64,000 bases of DNA from Mesorhizobium helmanticense (lineage in GTDB: Bacteria > Pseudomonadota > Alphaproteobacteria > Rhizobiales > Rhizobiaceae): positions 62,001 through 126,000 of the forward strand of contig NZ_PZJX01000027.1 of NCBI RefSeq assembly GCF_003034915.1, written 5' to 3'. Position 1 is the first letter of the stretch. Each line of letters opens with the position of its first letter. Below the pieces are notes generated by a model. It was not told the origin of the DNA. It was given only the letters and a program-made list of their open reading frames with translations, and made no database searches. The translations under genes were made by a program, and so were the position numbers. Shown here one piece after another: positions 25,473 to 33,641 of this stretch.

Positions 25473-26618
25473 TCAGACGTCGCTGATGACCTGTCCCTTG
25501 GACAGGATGTGGACCTTGTAGCCGGAAAAAATCTTCTGTGCCTCGCCGGCGGCGTAGAGCGCCTGATAGGCCTCATGCGGGATCAGCGCATGGTTCTCGT
25601 AGCTCGATACGCCCTGGCGCGCGGCCTCCAGGTCGTCGGTGTTGATGAAGAATTCCTGCGTCGTCTTCTCGCTCGAAAACAGGCCCTTGCGGCCGGGTTT
25701 TTCGGCTTTCGAATAGACTTCCTGGATGGTCCAGGTAAGCAGCCAGGCGTTTTCCGGCTTGCGCACCTTGGCCAGCACCTCGGTAACCGTCGAATTGTTG
25801 TCGGTGATCCCCGCCGAATAGAAGGGGCCGAGCACGACACGGCGCAGCTGCTTGGGGTGCAGCGGTTCGAAATCCTTGTCGAGATTGACGGCGATGGTCG
25901 CCGGCGACAGCGTATAGGCCGAGTTCTTCTCGGTGAAGTCGTCGAAGCGATGGGCAAGCTCGGGGTTGAGCAAGCCGTCGACCGGCAGCGGGATGTCGAC
26001 CTTGTCGTTGAGCTTGCCGGTGTCGTCGACGAGCTGGCGGATCATCGCCTCGGAGGAATCCTCGACCGTCACCATATAGACCAGCGGCAGGTTGGCGCTG
26101 CCGTCGAAGGCAGCCCAATGGACGAGATAATAGGGCCGCCCCGTCTTCGGATTGACCGAGACCTTGGCTGTCTGCGCCAGCGTAAACGGGCCGAAGGTGG
26201 TCTCGCTCTTCACGTCCTCGAGGTAGAGCCGCTCGGCCATCGACTTCTGCAGCGCTGCGGGGAATTCCTTGTGGCGCAGGATGAAGTCGGCCATTTCCTC
26301 GCGCAACTCGCCGGCCAGCGGGATGTTGGCAAGCCGTGCATCGGCCTGGCGACGGTCGTTTTCCAGCTCGAGCAGGTTCTGAAAGACCGGAAAGCCGCTT
26401 TCGGCGCGCGAAATGCGGAACGTGTCCATGAAGCCCAGCCGGTTGCGCCAGCAGGAAAAGGACTTGTCGAGCCGCGCAATGTACTCGGCGACGATCCTGG
26501 CGACGATGCCGTGCCGGTAGAGCGGCGAGCGGTCGTCGCGCATGAACACTTCGAGGCCGCTGAGCGCCGCCGTGATCGCCGAGAAATAGCGCGCCGCGGC
26601 TTCGTTTTCGGGGGTCAT
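25473..26618 (-). CDS. Conserved protein of unknown function in the AAA+ operon
   Basis: A 381-residue protein with no signal peptide or membrane helix. The N-terminal third is helical (AAARYFSAITAALSGLEVF, IVARIVAEYIARLDKSF). The middle has beta-type blocks (YYLVHWAAFDGSANLPLVYMVTVEDSS) and the C-terminus contains HALIPHEAYQALYAAGEAQ. I recognise no family motif. It lies 35 nt after the coiled-coil gene and 24 nt before the AAA+ ATPase gene. Conservation with these neighbours would mark it as a structural or adaptor subunit. Confidence 0.75.
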   Translation of the reverse strand: MTPENEAAARYFSAITAALSGLEVFMRDDRSPLYRHGIVARIVAEYIARLDKSFSCWRNRLGFMDTFRISRAESGFPVFQNLLELENDRRQADARLANIPLAGELREEMADFILRHKEFPAALQKSMAERLYLEDVKSETTFGPFTLAQTAKVSVNPKTGRPYYLVHWAAFDGSANLPLVYMVTVEDSSEAMIRQLVDDTGKLNDKVDIPLPVDGLLNPELAHRFDDFTEKNSAYTLSPATIAVNLDKDFEPLHPKQLRRVVLGPFYSAGITDNNSTVTEVLAKVRKPENAWLLTWTIQEVYSKAEKPGRKGLFSSEKTTQEFFINTDDLEAARQGVSSYENHALIPHEAYQALYAAGEAQKIFSGYKVHILSKGQVISDV

Positions 26619-26653
26619 GCAGCCAGCCTTAGAGTGCGATGCGCGTGCAGCAA

Positions 26654-27742
26654 TTAGGACTGCACGTAATTGGCCGAATTATGCTTCTTCATCACGTCGT
26701 CGAAGCGGCGGGCGAAGGCATCGTCGGCGAGCTTCTTGCGGCGCTGGATGTCGGCGGTCGCCACCATATTCTTCTCGTGCATTTCGAGGAGATCGCCAAT
26801 GTGCTTCTGCGAGGCAGCCCCGATGCCGGCCATCGTCTCCTCGGCGGTATTGTCGACCTGGCTGCCCAGCGTGTTGATCTTGTGGGCGACGTCCTGCTGG
26901 GCGGCGGTCTTCAGCGAATCTTCCAGCGCCTTGTAGAGCACGATGCGCTGCTCGGTATCGATGGTTAGCTTGTTGATCAGCGTCGACTGCGCCGCGATCT
27001 GGTTGTTGAGCGAATCGACGAAGGTCTGGAACATCGAAGTGTAGCGTTCCAGCGTCTGGCTTTCGGCCAGCAACTCCTGCTCCTTGGCCTGCTTCTCATT
27101 GTATTCCGTAGCCATTTTCGAGCGCTCGCCTTCAAGCTGCGTGCGCTCCTTCTGACTGGTCGAGGCGGCGATCTTGTTTTCGATGTCGAGCAGCATCGGG
27201 TTCAATTCCTCGATGCGCTTCTGGACGGCCTCGAGATTGGACATGGTGGTCTTGCGGCGCTCGATCACCTGCGCGAGGCTGGCCTCGGAGGTCTTGTAGC
27301 GCTGGTCGAGAACGTCCTTCTGCGCCTTGAGGATGCCAACGATGGTGTCGGATTTCGCCAACAGCTCCTGCAGATTGCCGGCCAGCGACATGTTGCGGAC
27401 ACGGTCGGTGCGCATACGCTGCTTGCTCTGGCTGGAAAAGATGCCGATGAAGTTTTCCCAGCCGGTGTAGTTCTTCATGCTCTCGAATTCGGCGCCGAAG
27501 ACGTTGGTGGCGTCCTCCAGCCCGATGATCAGGTCGGCAATGTTGCCTTCCATCACCTTCTGCTGCTTCAGCACATCCTCGATGCGGGCATTCTCGATGT
27601 CGAAATCGGCGGCGCCGATCTTCTTGTCGGCCTTGGCGAGCGTGTCGAGCACGGTGCCGGATTGCTCGATCTTGGTGCGCATGTCCTGCACGACCTGCTT
27701 GGTCTTGGCAATTTCGGCATCGAAATTCTGCAATGTCGCCAT
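26654..27742 (-). CDS. Coiled-coil protein, first gene of the AAA+ operon
   Basis: A 362-residue, highly charged protein predicted to be almost entirely helical, with heptad-like stretches between about residues 130 and 300 (VIERRKTTMSNLEAVQKRIEE, then QKERTQLEGERSKMATEYNE). No transmembrane segment or signal is seen. The general layout is reminiscent of TelA/KlaA-type proteins, but I see no defining motif and do not assign it. The ATG at 27742 has GGGAGG 5 nt upstream; the in-frame ATG at 27763 has none. It starts the five-gene operon, whose promoter should lie between here and about 27900. Confidence 0.78.
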   Translation of the reverse strand: MATLQNFDAEIAKTKQVVQDMRTKIEQSGTVLDTLAKADKKIGAADFDIENARIEDVLKQQKVMEGNIADLIIGLEDATNVFGAEFESMKNYTGWENFIGIFSSQSKQRMRTDRVRNMSLAGNLQELLAKSDTIVGILKAQKDVLDQRYKTSEASLAQVIERRKTTMSNLEAVQKRIEELNPMLLDIENKIAASTSQKERTQLEGERSKMATEYNEKQAKEQELLAESQTLERYTSMFQTFVDSLNNQIAAQSTLINKLTIDTEQRIVLYKALEDSLKTAAQQDVAHKINTLGSQVDNTAEETMAGIGAASQKHIGDLLEMHEKNMVATADIQRRKKLADDAFARRFDDVMKKHNSANYVQS

Positions 27743-27907
27743 GGAGGCCTCCCGCTTCGGCATCAGTTTCGTGTCGCAACCCGCCGCGAATATATGTGCG
27801 GCATGGGGGGAAGGGAAGGCGCAAGAGACAAGACGTCAGGAAATTCAAAGGAGTGGGCCGGCGATTGCTTGATCGTCAAAGGCGACCATCGCGTGTTTCA
27901 GGACGGA

Positions 27908-28297
27908 TCAGGGCTTGGGATCGGCCTTGAGATAGGCAATGACATTGGCGATATCATCGTCGCTGGTCAGGCCGGTGAAGCCCATCTTGTTGCCGGGGAC
28001 CTTTTGCCGTGGCGCGCGCAGATATTCGGAAAGGTTCGCCTCGTCCCAGACCATACCGGCGGCGCCCGCATCCTTCATCGCCTGCGAATAGCGGCTGAGG
28101 AAGCTCTGCGCCGTGCCGGCGGTGCGGCCGACGACGCCCATCAGATGCGGGCCGACCTTGTCCCGGTCGGTCGCTGCCTCGTGGCAGGCCAGGCACCGAT
28201 TGAAGACCTTCTTGCCGAGGACGGCGTCGCCGTCGGCATTTGCGGCAAGGATGCCGGCAAGGAGAAAGACACCGGCGGACGAAATGGCTCGAAACAT
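27908..28297 (-). CDS. Periplasmic class I cytochrome c (c2/cytochrome c550-like)
   Basis: A 129-residue secreted monohaem cytochrome. The signal peptide covers about residues 1-21, the haem attachment motif is CLACH (in FNRCLACHEAA), and the methionine ligand lies in GNKMGFTGL. The C-terminal helix DDIANVIAYLKAD is typical. The ATG at 28297 follows GGGGTCAGCG; a TTG 15 nt upstream is the only longer start. It transfers electrons between the bc1 complex and oxidases or other acceptors. It is upstream of the AAA+ operon but separated by 165 nt. Confidence 0.9.
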   Translation of the reverse strand: MFRAISSAGVFLLAGILAANADGDAVLGKKVFNRCLACHEAATDRDKVGPHLMGVVGRTAGTAQSFLSRYSQAMKDAGAAGMVWDEANLSEYLRAPRQKVPGNKMGFTGLTSDDDIANVIAYLKADPKP

Positions 28298-28385
28298 CGC
28301 TGACCCCGACAAGTTCTGGCTGAAGACCGATTAGGCCGAGGCCCTTAACAAACGCCGCATGATGGCGGGATTGCGGAAGACAGGC

Positions 28386-29588
28386 TCAACCCGGTAGACC
28401 TTTGACGGCCTGCTGGATCGTCTGTTCGATCGCAGCCAGCGAATGCCTGTCGCGTACGAAGGCCCGGCCGGCGTCGGCCATCGCGGCGGCCCGTTGCGGC
28501 TCCGCGGCGAGTGCCGTGATCTTCGCGGCCAGCTCGCTGGTGTCGCGGCCGGACAGGAAGTGCGTGCCGGCTTCGAGGCCGAGCCCCTCGACAGCCTTTT
28601 CCGTTGCGCAGACGACCAGTCCCGCGGCCATCGCTTCCAGCACCTTGATGCGGGTTCCACCGCCGAACCTGAGCGGCATCGGCGCATAACCGGCACGGCC
28701 AAGCAGATCCGGCACCTGCGGCGGGTTTTCGACGAGTTGCAGCCCGTGCGTTGCGCAGACATGGCGCACGATATCGCGCGGATTCCTGCCGGCTACGATG
28801 ATCGACCATGGCTGACCGGATGCCGCCAGGCGCGGCGCCATCTCGCGGCCGATCTGCTTGACCGCGTCGATGTTGGGGAAATAGCCGAGATGGCCGATGA
28901 AGCAGAGGCGGAGCTCTTCGTAGCGCCGGGTGGCAATCGGCAGGGAGAGCACTGTTTCGTCGGGGAAGGGATTGGCGATCACCTTGATGTCGATCATCTT
29001 GTTGCCCGGCGGCTTGCCGCTGCCGGCCGGTCCCAGCGCCAGCAGCGTCGCCCGGTCCGCTTCCGAGCAGACCCAGACCTGGTCGGCAGTGCTTGCGGCC
29101 AAGATATCCGCTTCGCGTGCCTGGACGATCTTGCGGCGGTGCTGGCGAAAGCGCCACCAGCGCTGCCACAGGTACAGCGATCCGATGCGTTCCGCCACCG
29201 TGCGCGAATCGACATTGTGCAGATCGATGACGGTCTGTCCGCCGTGTTCATGCGCCAGCGCCAGCAATTGCGAAAGCGCGATGTCTTCGATCACCACGAG
29301 GTCGGGCGCGAACGCTTTCCAGATCGAGGCTGCTTCGGTCAGTTCATCGGCCGGGACTATATGCACGGTCGGGTGCGGGCTGCGTCTGTGCCAGGGGCCG
29401 CGGCCACGGGCCGCCTCGATGATCCGGTGCCGGATATTTGGCGGCGTCGCGGGCGCCGGCGCGCCGGTGAAGCTCACGGTCAGGACCTCGCCCAGTGTTG
29501 CCAGCGCCCGCGCATTGGCGGCGTTCCGGATCTCGCCGCCGGAGACCGGCGGAAACGGACAATCGACCGTGAATTGCAGAATTTTCAT
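28386..29588 (-). CDS. Glycosyltransferase, GT4-like fold
   Basis: A 400-residue GT-B glycosyltransferase. The N-terminal domain begins ILQFTVDCPFPPVSGGEIRN, a common start for sugar-nucleotide-dependent GT4 enzymes. The C-terminal donor domain contains RLCFIGHLGYFPNIDAVKQ, APMPLRFGGGTRIKVLEAMA, GLVVCATEKAVEGL and a terminal helix FVRDRHSLAAIEQTIQQ. The EX7E-type region is in KVLEAMAAGLVVCATEKAVE. It likely builds a cell-surface glycan; no polysaccharide genes are adjacent. Confidence 0.88.
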   Translation of the reverse strand: MKILQFTVDCPFPPVSGGEIRNAANARALATLGEVLTVSFTGAPAPATPPNIRHRIIEAARGRGPWHRRSPHPTVHIVPADELTEAASIWKAFAPDLVVIEDIALSQLLALAHEHGGQTVIDLHNVDSRTVAERIGSLYLWQRWWRFRQHRRKIVQAREADILAASTADQVWVCSEADRATLLALGPAGSGKPPGNKMIDIKVIANPFPDETVLSLPIATRRYEELRLCFIGHLGYFPNIDAVKQIGREMAPRLAASGQPWSIIVAGRNPRDIVRHVCATHGLQLVENPPQVPDLLGRAGYAPMPLRFGGGTRIKVLEAMAAGLVVCATEKAVEGLGLEAGTHFLSGRDTSELAAKITALAAEPQRAAAMADAGRAFVRDRHSLAAIEQTIQQAVKGLPG

Positions 29589-29650
29589 GCCGCCCCCGCA
29601 CGCATCGTAATCGGAGACGAATGAAACCGGAATAGGTAGCGGTCAGGCTT

Positions 29651-30262
29651 TCAGCCCTTGGTGAAACCGATGAAGTCGCCGGGCGCGGCGCGGCCCATTT
29701 CCTCTTCCCAATGGCGGCGGCAGAGCGAGACATAGACGTCCTTGCCGATCGCCACCTGTTCGCCCTGCCTTGCCACCTTGCCGTCCGGGCCGAGGCGCAC
29801 CACCATCGTTGCCTTGCGGCCGCAGCGGCAGATGGTGCGCACCTCGCGCAATTCGTCGGCGATGGCGAGCAGCGCGCGCGAACCGGAAAACAGCTTGCCC
29901 TGGAAATCGGTGCGCAGGCCGTAGCACATGACCGGGATGTTCAACCGGTCGGTGATGCGGGCGAGCTGCCAAACCTGTTCCTCCTCGAGGAATTGCGCCT
30001 CGTCGACGAAGACGCAATGCACGGTCGTATGGTCATTATGCTCGGCGACGCGAGCGAACAGATCGTCGCCATCGCGGAACATCTCGGCGTCGGTCTCCAG
30101 GCCGATGCGCGACGAGATCAGCCCGGTATCGCCCTTGCGGTAATGGCCGGCGACGAACAGCATCGTCTTCATGCCGCGCTCACGGTAATTGTACGACGCC
30201 TGCAAGAGCATCGTCGTCTTGCCGGCATTCATCGTCGCATAATGGAAGTACAGCTTGGCCAT
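29651..30262 (-). CDS. tdk: Thymidine kinase
   Basis: A 203-residue class II thymidine kinase that phosphorylates thymidine using ATP in nucleotide salvage. P-loop MNAGKTTMLLQ (residues 11-21), FVDEAQFLEEEQVWQL with the catalytic glutamate, the lasso-domain zinc cysteines in ICRCGRKA and CRRHWEEE, and substrate-loop residues near the C-terminus are visible. The length is typical. It is monocistronic and divergent from the choXWV operon. Confidence 0.96.
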   Translation of the reverse strand: MAKLYFHYATMNAGKTTMLLQASYNYRERGMKTMLFVAGHYRKGDTGLISSRIGLETDAEMFRDGDDLFARVAEHNDHTTVHCVFVDEAQFLEEEQVWQLARITDRLNIPVMCYGLRTDFQGKLFSGSRALLAIADELREVRTICRCGRKATMVVRLGPDGKVARQGEQVAIGKDVYVSLCRRHWEEEMGRAAPGDFIGFTKG

Positions 30263-30311
30263 GCCGCTCTTTTAAGCCGACTTGTCCTGGCGCGGGGAGG
30301 GGGCGTCCCTA

Positions 30312-30372
30312 CATTCCACCGGAAAAGGGCATTCCATCGGAGAAACGCCTGCCTGATCGGAAAAACTCTGCC
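30312..30372 (+). promoter_or_regulatory. Short direct repeats upstream of choX
   Basis: CATTCCACCGGA (30312-30323) and CATTCCATCGGA (30330-30341) are 18 nt apart. A third CGGA-centred unit, ATCGGAAAAACTCTGCC (30356-30372), echoes ATCGGAGAAACGCCTGCC (30336-30353) at a 20-nt offset. They sit in the tdk-choX intergenic region and may bind a regulator of choline uptake. No regulator gene is adjacent. Confidence 0.4.
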
Positions 30373-30527
30373 AAAAAGCGGCAAGCGTGTCGCTGATCGG
30401 CCAGCCCGCGCCGTTGATCGTGATTGTCTTAGTGCTTGAACCTGCACCAGAATGGTGTTTGGCTGATAAAACAAAGGCGGGCGCAAGAAATCCGCTTTGC
30501 CAAAGAATCGAAATGGGAGAAATAAAC

Positions 30528-31463
30528 ATGTCGCGCATGAATTCCTTCGTCGCCGGTCTTGGCCTGGCGGCTTTCCTGTCCACGAGTGCCGCTTTCGCCG
30601 GCGATCCGGAAAGCTGCAAGGCGGTGCGTCTTTCCGATGTCGGCTGGACCGACATCCAGGCCACCACCGGCGTCGCCTCGGTGCTGCTCACCGCGCTCGG
30701 TTACGAGCCACAGGTGATCCAGCTTTCGGTGCCGGTGACGATGGCATCGCTGAAGAACAAGGATCTCGACGTTTTCCTCGGCAACTGGATGCCGTCGATG
30801 ACCAACGACATCAAGGACTACACTGCCGACGGCTCGGTCGAGACCGTCAGCGAAAACCTCAGCGGCGCCGGTTACGGCATCGTCGTGCCGACCTATGTCG
30901 CCGACGCCGGCGTCAAGACGCTGACCGACCTCGGCAAGTTCAAGGACAAGTTCGACGGCAAGATCTACGGCATCGAGGCCGGCAATGACGGTAACCGCAT
31001 CATCCTCGACATGATCAAGAACCCGGCCGACAATCTCGAAGGCTTCGAACTGGTCGAATCCTCGGAGGCCGGCATGCTCACCCAGGCCGAGCAGTCGATG
31101 AAGAACGATGAGTGGATCGCCTTCCTCGGCTGGACGCCGCATCCGGTGATGGGCGCCATGAAGATCACCTATCTCGAGGGCATGGGCGACAGCGGCTTCG
31201 GCGCCGCCACCGTCCATACCAATGTGCGCAAGGGCTACATGACCGAATGCCCGAATGCCGGCAAGTTCATCGCCAACCTGAAGTTCAACCTGGACATGGA
31301 AGGCGAGATGATGGACGCGATCCTCAAGGGTGGCGACGCCAACACGGTCGCCACCGACTGGCTGAAGAAAAACCCGGACGCCGTCACGCCCTGGATTGCC
31401 GGCGTGACCACCTTCGACGGCGGCGACGCGGCCGCAGCCGTCAAGACCGCGCTCGGGAGCTGA
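30528..31463 (+). CDS. choX: Choline ABC transporter substrate-binding protein
   Basis: A 311-residue periplasmic protein with signal peptide (1-24, cleavage after AAFA). It matches the choline-specific ChoX branch of the glycine-betaine-binding family. The aromatic box known in Sinorhizobium ChoX (W43, W90, Y119, W205, and D45) has counterparts at W40 (VGWTD), W87 (GNWMP), Y116 (AGYGI), W202 (LGWTP) and D42, a constant offset of 3. The ATG at 30528 has GGGAGA upstream; a longer frame from 30387 has no signal peptide at its start. It is followed by a terminator hairpin before choW. Confidence 0.93.
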   Translation: MSRMNSFVAGLGLAAFLSTSAAFAGDPESCKAVRLSDVGWTDIQATTGVASVLLTALGYEPQVIQLSVPVTMASLKNKDLDVFLGNWMPSMTNDIKDYTADGSVETVSENLSGAGYGIVVPTYVADAGVKTLTDLGKFKDKFDGKIYGIEAGNDGNRIILDMIKNPADNLEGFELVESSEAGMLTQAEQSMKNDEWIAFLGWTPHPVMGAMKITYLEGMGDSGFGAATVHTNVRKGYMTECPNAGKFIANLKFNLDMEGEMMDAILKGGDANTVATDWLKKNPDAVTPWIAGVTTFDGGDAAAAVKTALGS

Positions 31464-31492
31464 GCCGACTGAATTCGGCCAGGCCGAACCAG

Positions 31493-31527
31493 AAAGGGCA
31501 GCCATCTTAGAAAAGGCTGCCCTTTTT
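31493..31527 (+). terminator. Intercistronic terminator between choX and choW
   Basis: A strong hairpin, GGGCAGCC (31496-31503) with GGCTGCCC (31515-31522), extended by AAA/TTT and followed by TTTTTC. It lies 30 nt past choX and 59 nt before choW. Partial termination here would give more binding protein than permease. Confidence 0.88.
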
Positions 31528-31585
31528 CATATCGTGTGACAAGATGATCGTCCAACAAGGACGGCGCCGGCAGAAGAGGGGTGAG

Positions 31586-32446
31586 ATGGATCCGATTTCT
31601 AAATTCCTATCCGACCAAAGCCACAGAATCCCCATAGGCCCTTGGGGAAAGGCGTTCTTCACCTTCCTCACCGACAATTTCAACACCGTCTTCAGGGCTT
31701 TTTCCAACAGCCTCAACTTCCTGCTCGACGGGATCGTCGACGGGCTGCTGCTGCTGCCGCCTGTCCTGCTCATCGCTCTGATCGCGCTGCTAGCCTATTT
31801 CCTGCAGCGTTCGAAGGGCCTGGCGCTCGCCGTCTTCCTCGGTCTGCTGTTCATCCTCAACCAGAACCTCTGGAAACAGACGGTGGAGACGCTGGTGCTG
31901 GTGGTTGCCGCCGCCGCCGCCTCGATGGCCATCGGCGTGCCGCTCGGCATCTGGGCAGCACACAAGCCGAAGGTCTACCGCTTCATGCTGCCGGTGCTCG
32001 ACCTGATGCAGACGCTGCCGACCTTCGTCTACCTGATCCCGGTGCTGACCCTGTTCGGGCTGGGCAACGCGCCCGGTCTCATCGTCACCATCATCTTCGT
32101 CATCCCGACGTCGGTCCGTCTCACCCATCTCGGCGTCACTTCGGTGCCGAAATCGATCGTCGAGGCCGGCGAGGCCTTCGGCGCCACCAAAAGACAGCTG
32201 CTGTGGAAGGTCGAACTGCCTTCGGCACTGCCCACCATCATGGCGGGGCTCACCCAGTCGATCATGCTGTCGCTGTCGATGGTGGTCTTCGCTGCGCTTA
32301 TCGGTGCCGGTGGCCTCGGCACCGAAATCAACCGCGCGCTCGGCTCGCGCCGGATCGATCTCGGGCTCGAGGCCGGTCTGGCCATCGTGGTGCTCGCCAT
32401 CGTGCTCGACCGGATGACCCGTATTGGCGTTGGAGGCAAGAAATGA
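31586..32446 (+). CDS. choW: Choline ABC transporter permease
   Basis: A 286-residue integral membrane permease of the ProW/OpuAB type. It has six or more helices from about residue 50 onward and the EAA loop EAGEAFGATKRQLLWKVELPSALP that contacts the ATPase. GAGGGG lies upstream of the ATG at 31586. Its stop overlaps choV by 4 nt. With ChoX and ChoV it imports choline for glycine-betaine synthesis (osmoprotection) and as a carbon and nitrogen source. Confidence 0.93.
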   Translation: MDPISKFLSDQSHRIPIGPWGKAFFTFLTDNFNTVFRAFSNSLNFLLDGIVDGLLLLPPVLLIALIALLAYFLQRSKGLALAVFLGLLFILNQNLWKQTVETLVLVVAAAAASMAIGVPLGIWAAHKPKVYRFMLPVLDLMQTLPTFVYLIPVLTLFGLGNAPGLIVTIIFVIPTSVRLTHLGVTSVPKSIVEAGEAFGATKRQLLWKVELPSALPTIMAGLTQSIMLSLSMVVFAALIGAGGLGTEINRALGSRRIDLGLEAGLAIVVLAIVLDRMTRIGVGGKK

Positions 32447-33624
32447 CCGTCGCCGTCGATTTCAGGAATGTCGATATCGTCTTCGGCGCCGACCAGGCCG
32501 GGTCGCTCGCGCTCATCGACAGCGGCGCCACCCGCGCCGAGATCCTCGAAAAGACCGGCAATGTGCTGGGTTGCGCAGGCGCCAGCCTCACCGTGCATGA
32601 AGGCGAGATCTCCGTGCTCATGGGCCTGTCCGGCTCGGGCAAGTCGACGCTGCTCAGGGCCGTCAACCGGCTGAACGTGGTTTCGCGCGGCCAGGTTCTG
32701 GTCAAGGACGGTGACGGCACGGTCGATGTCGTCACCTGCGACGAGGCGACGTTGAGAAGGCTGCGGCAGAAGCAGGTGGCGATGGTCTTCCAGCAGTTCG
32801 GCCTTTTGCCGTGGCGCACGGTGGAGGAGAATGTCGGGCTCGGCCTCGAACTCGCCGGCATGCCGGAAGCCGAGCGCAAGGCGCGGGTCAAGAAGCAACT
32901 GGAGCTCGTCCATCTCGACCAGTGGGCGAAGAAGTACGCCCACGAGCTCTCCGGCGGCATGCAGCAGCGCGTCGGGCTGGCGCGCGCCTTTGCCACCGAA
33001 GCGCCGATCCTGTTGATGGACGAGCCGTTCTCGGCGCTCGACCCGCTGATCCGCACCAAGCTGCAGGACGAATTGCTGCAGCTCCAGGCCGAGCTGAAGA
33101 AGACCATCATCTTCGTCAGCCACGACCTCGAGGAGGCGCTGAAGATCGGCAGCCACATCACCATCATGGAGGGCGGGCGCATCGTGCAGACCGGCGCGCC
33201 GGAAGACATCGTGCTCAGGCCCGCCAACGATTATGTCCGCGACTTCATCGCCAATGTGAATCCGCTCTCCGTCCTGACGGCCTGGAACGTGATGCGCGAT
33301 CGCCGTGACCTCGAACACGGCAAGGATGGCTGGGTGTGGCTCGACCGGCGCAAGACGACGCGCTTCAAGATCGACGAGCACGGGCTGGTGGCGGCGGCAG
33401 AACGCGACGGCAAGCCGGCGGTGTGGGTCTCCTGCGCCGATGTCGAGGGCCAGCCGGAAGAGGCTGCCCAGGTATTCTGGGCCAACCCCGGTACCTCGCT
33501 GAAGACGGTGATGCTGGCCATGCACCGCTCGCAGACGGCGCCGGTGGCCTTGTTCGACGACCAGTCGCGCTTCGTCGGCGCCATCGGGATCAGGGATGTG
33601 CTGAGCGCGGTTTTGCGAAGGTAG
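32443..33624 (+). CDS. choV: Choline ABC transporter ATP-binding protein
   Basis: A 393-residue ATPase of the ProV/OpuAA type. Walker A is GLSGSGKSTLLRAVNRL, the Q-loop is MVFQQFGLLPWRTV, the signature LSGGMQQRVGLARAFA, Walker B ILLMDEPFSALD and the H-loop FVSHDLEEAL. The long C-terminal tail after about residue 260 contains the region that replaces or carries a CBS-like regulatory module in this family (GTSLKTVMLAMHRSQTAPVALFDDQSRFVGAIGIRD). It overlaps choW by 4 nt. Confidence 0.93.
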   Translation: MTVAVDFRNVDIVFGADQAGSLALIDSGATRAEILEKTGNVLGCAGASLTVHEGEISVLMGLSGSGKSTLLRAVNRLNVVSRGQVLVKDGDGTVDVVTCDEATLRRLRQKQVAMVFQQFGLLPWRTVEENVGLGLELAGMPEAERKARVKKQLELVHLDQWAKKYAHELSGGMQQRVGLARAFATEAPILLMDEPFSALDPLIRTKLQDELLQLQAELKKTIIFVSHDLEEALKIGSHITIMEGGRIVQTGAPEDIVLRPANDYVRDFIANVNPLSVLTAWNVMRDRRDLEHGKDGWVWLDRRKTTRFKIDEHGLVAAAERDGKPAVWVSCADVEGQPEEAAQVFWANPGTSLKTVMLAMHRSQTAPVALFDDQSRFVGAIGIRDVLSAVLRR

Positions 33625-33641
33625 TTTTCCGCCAGCTCGGT

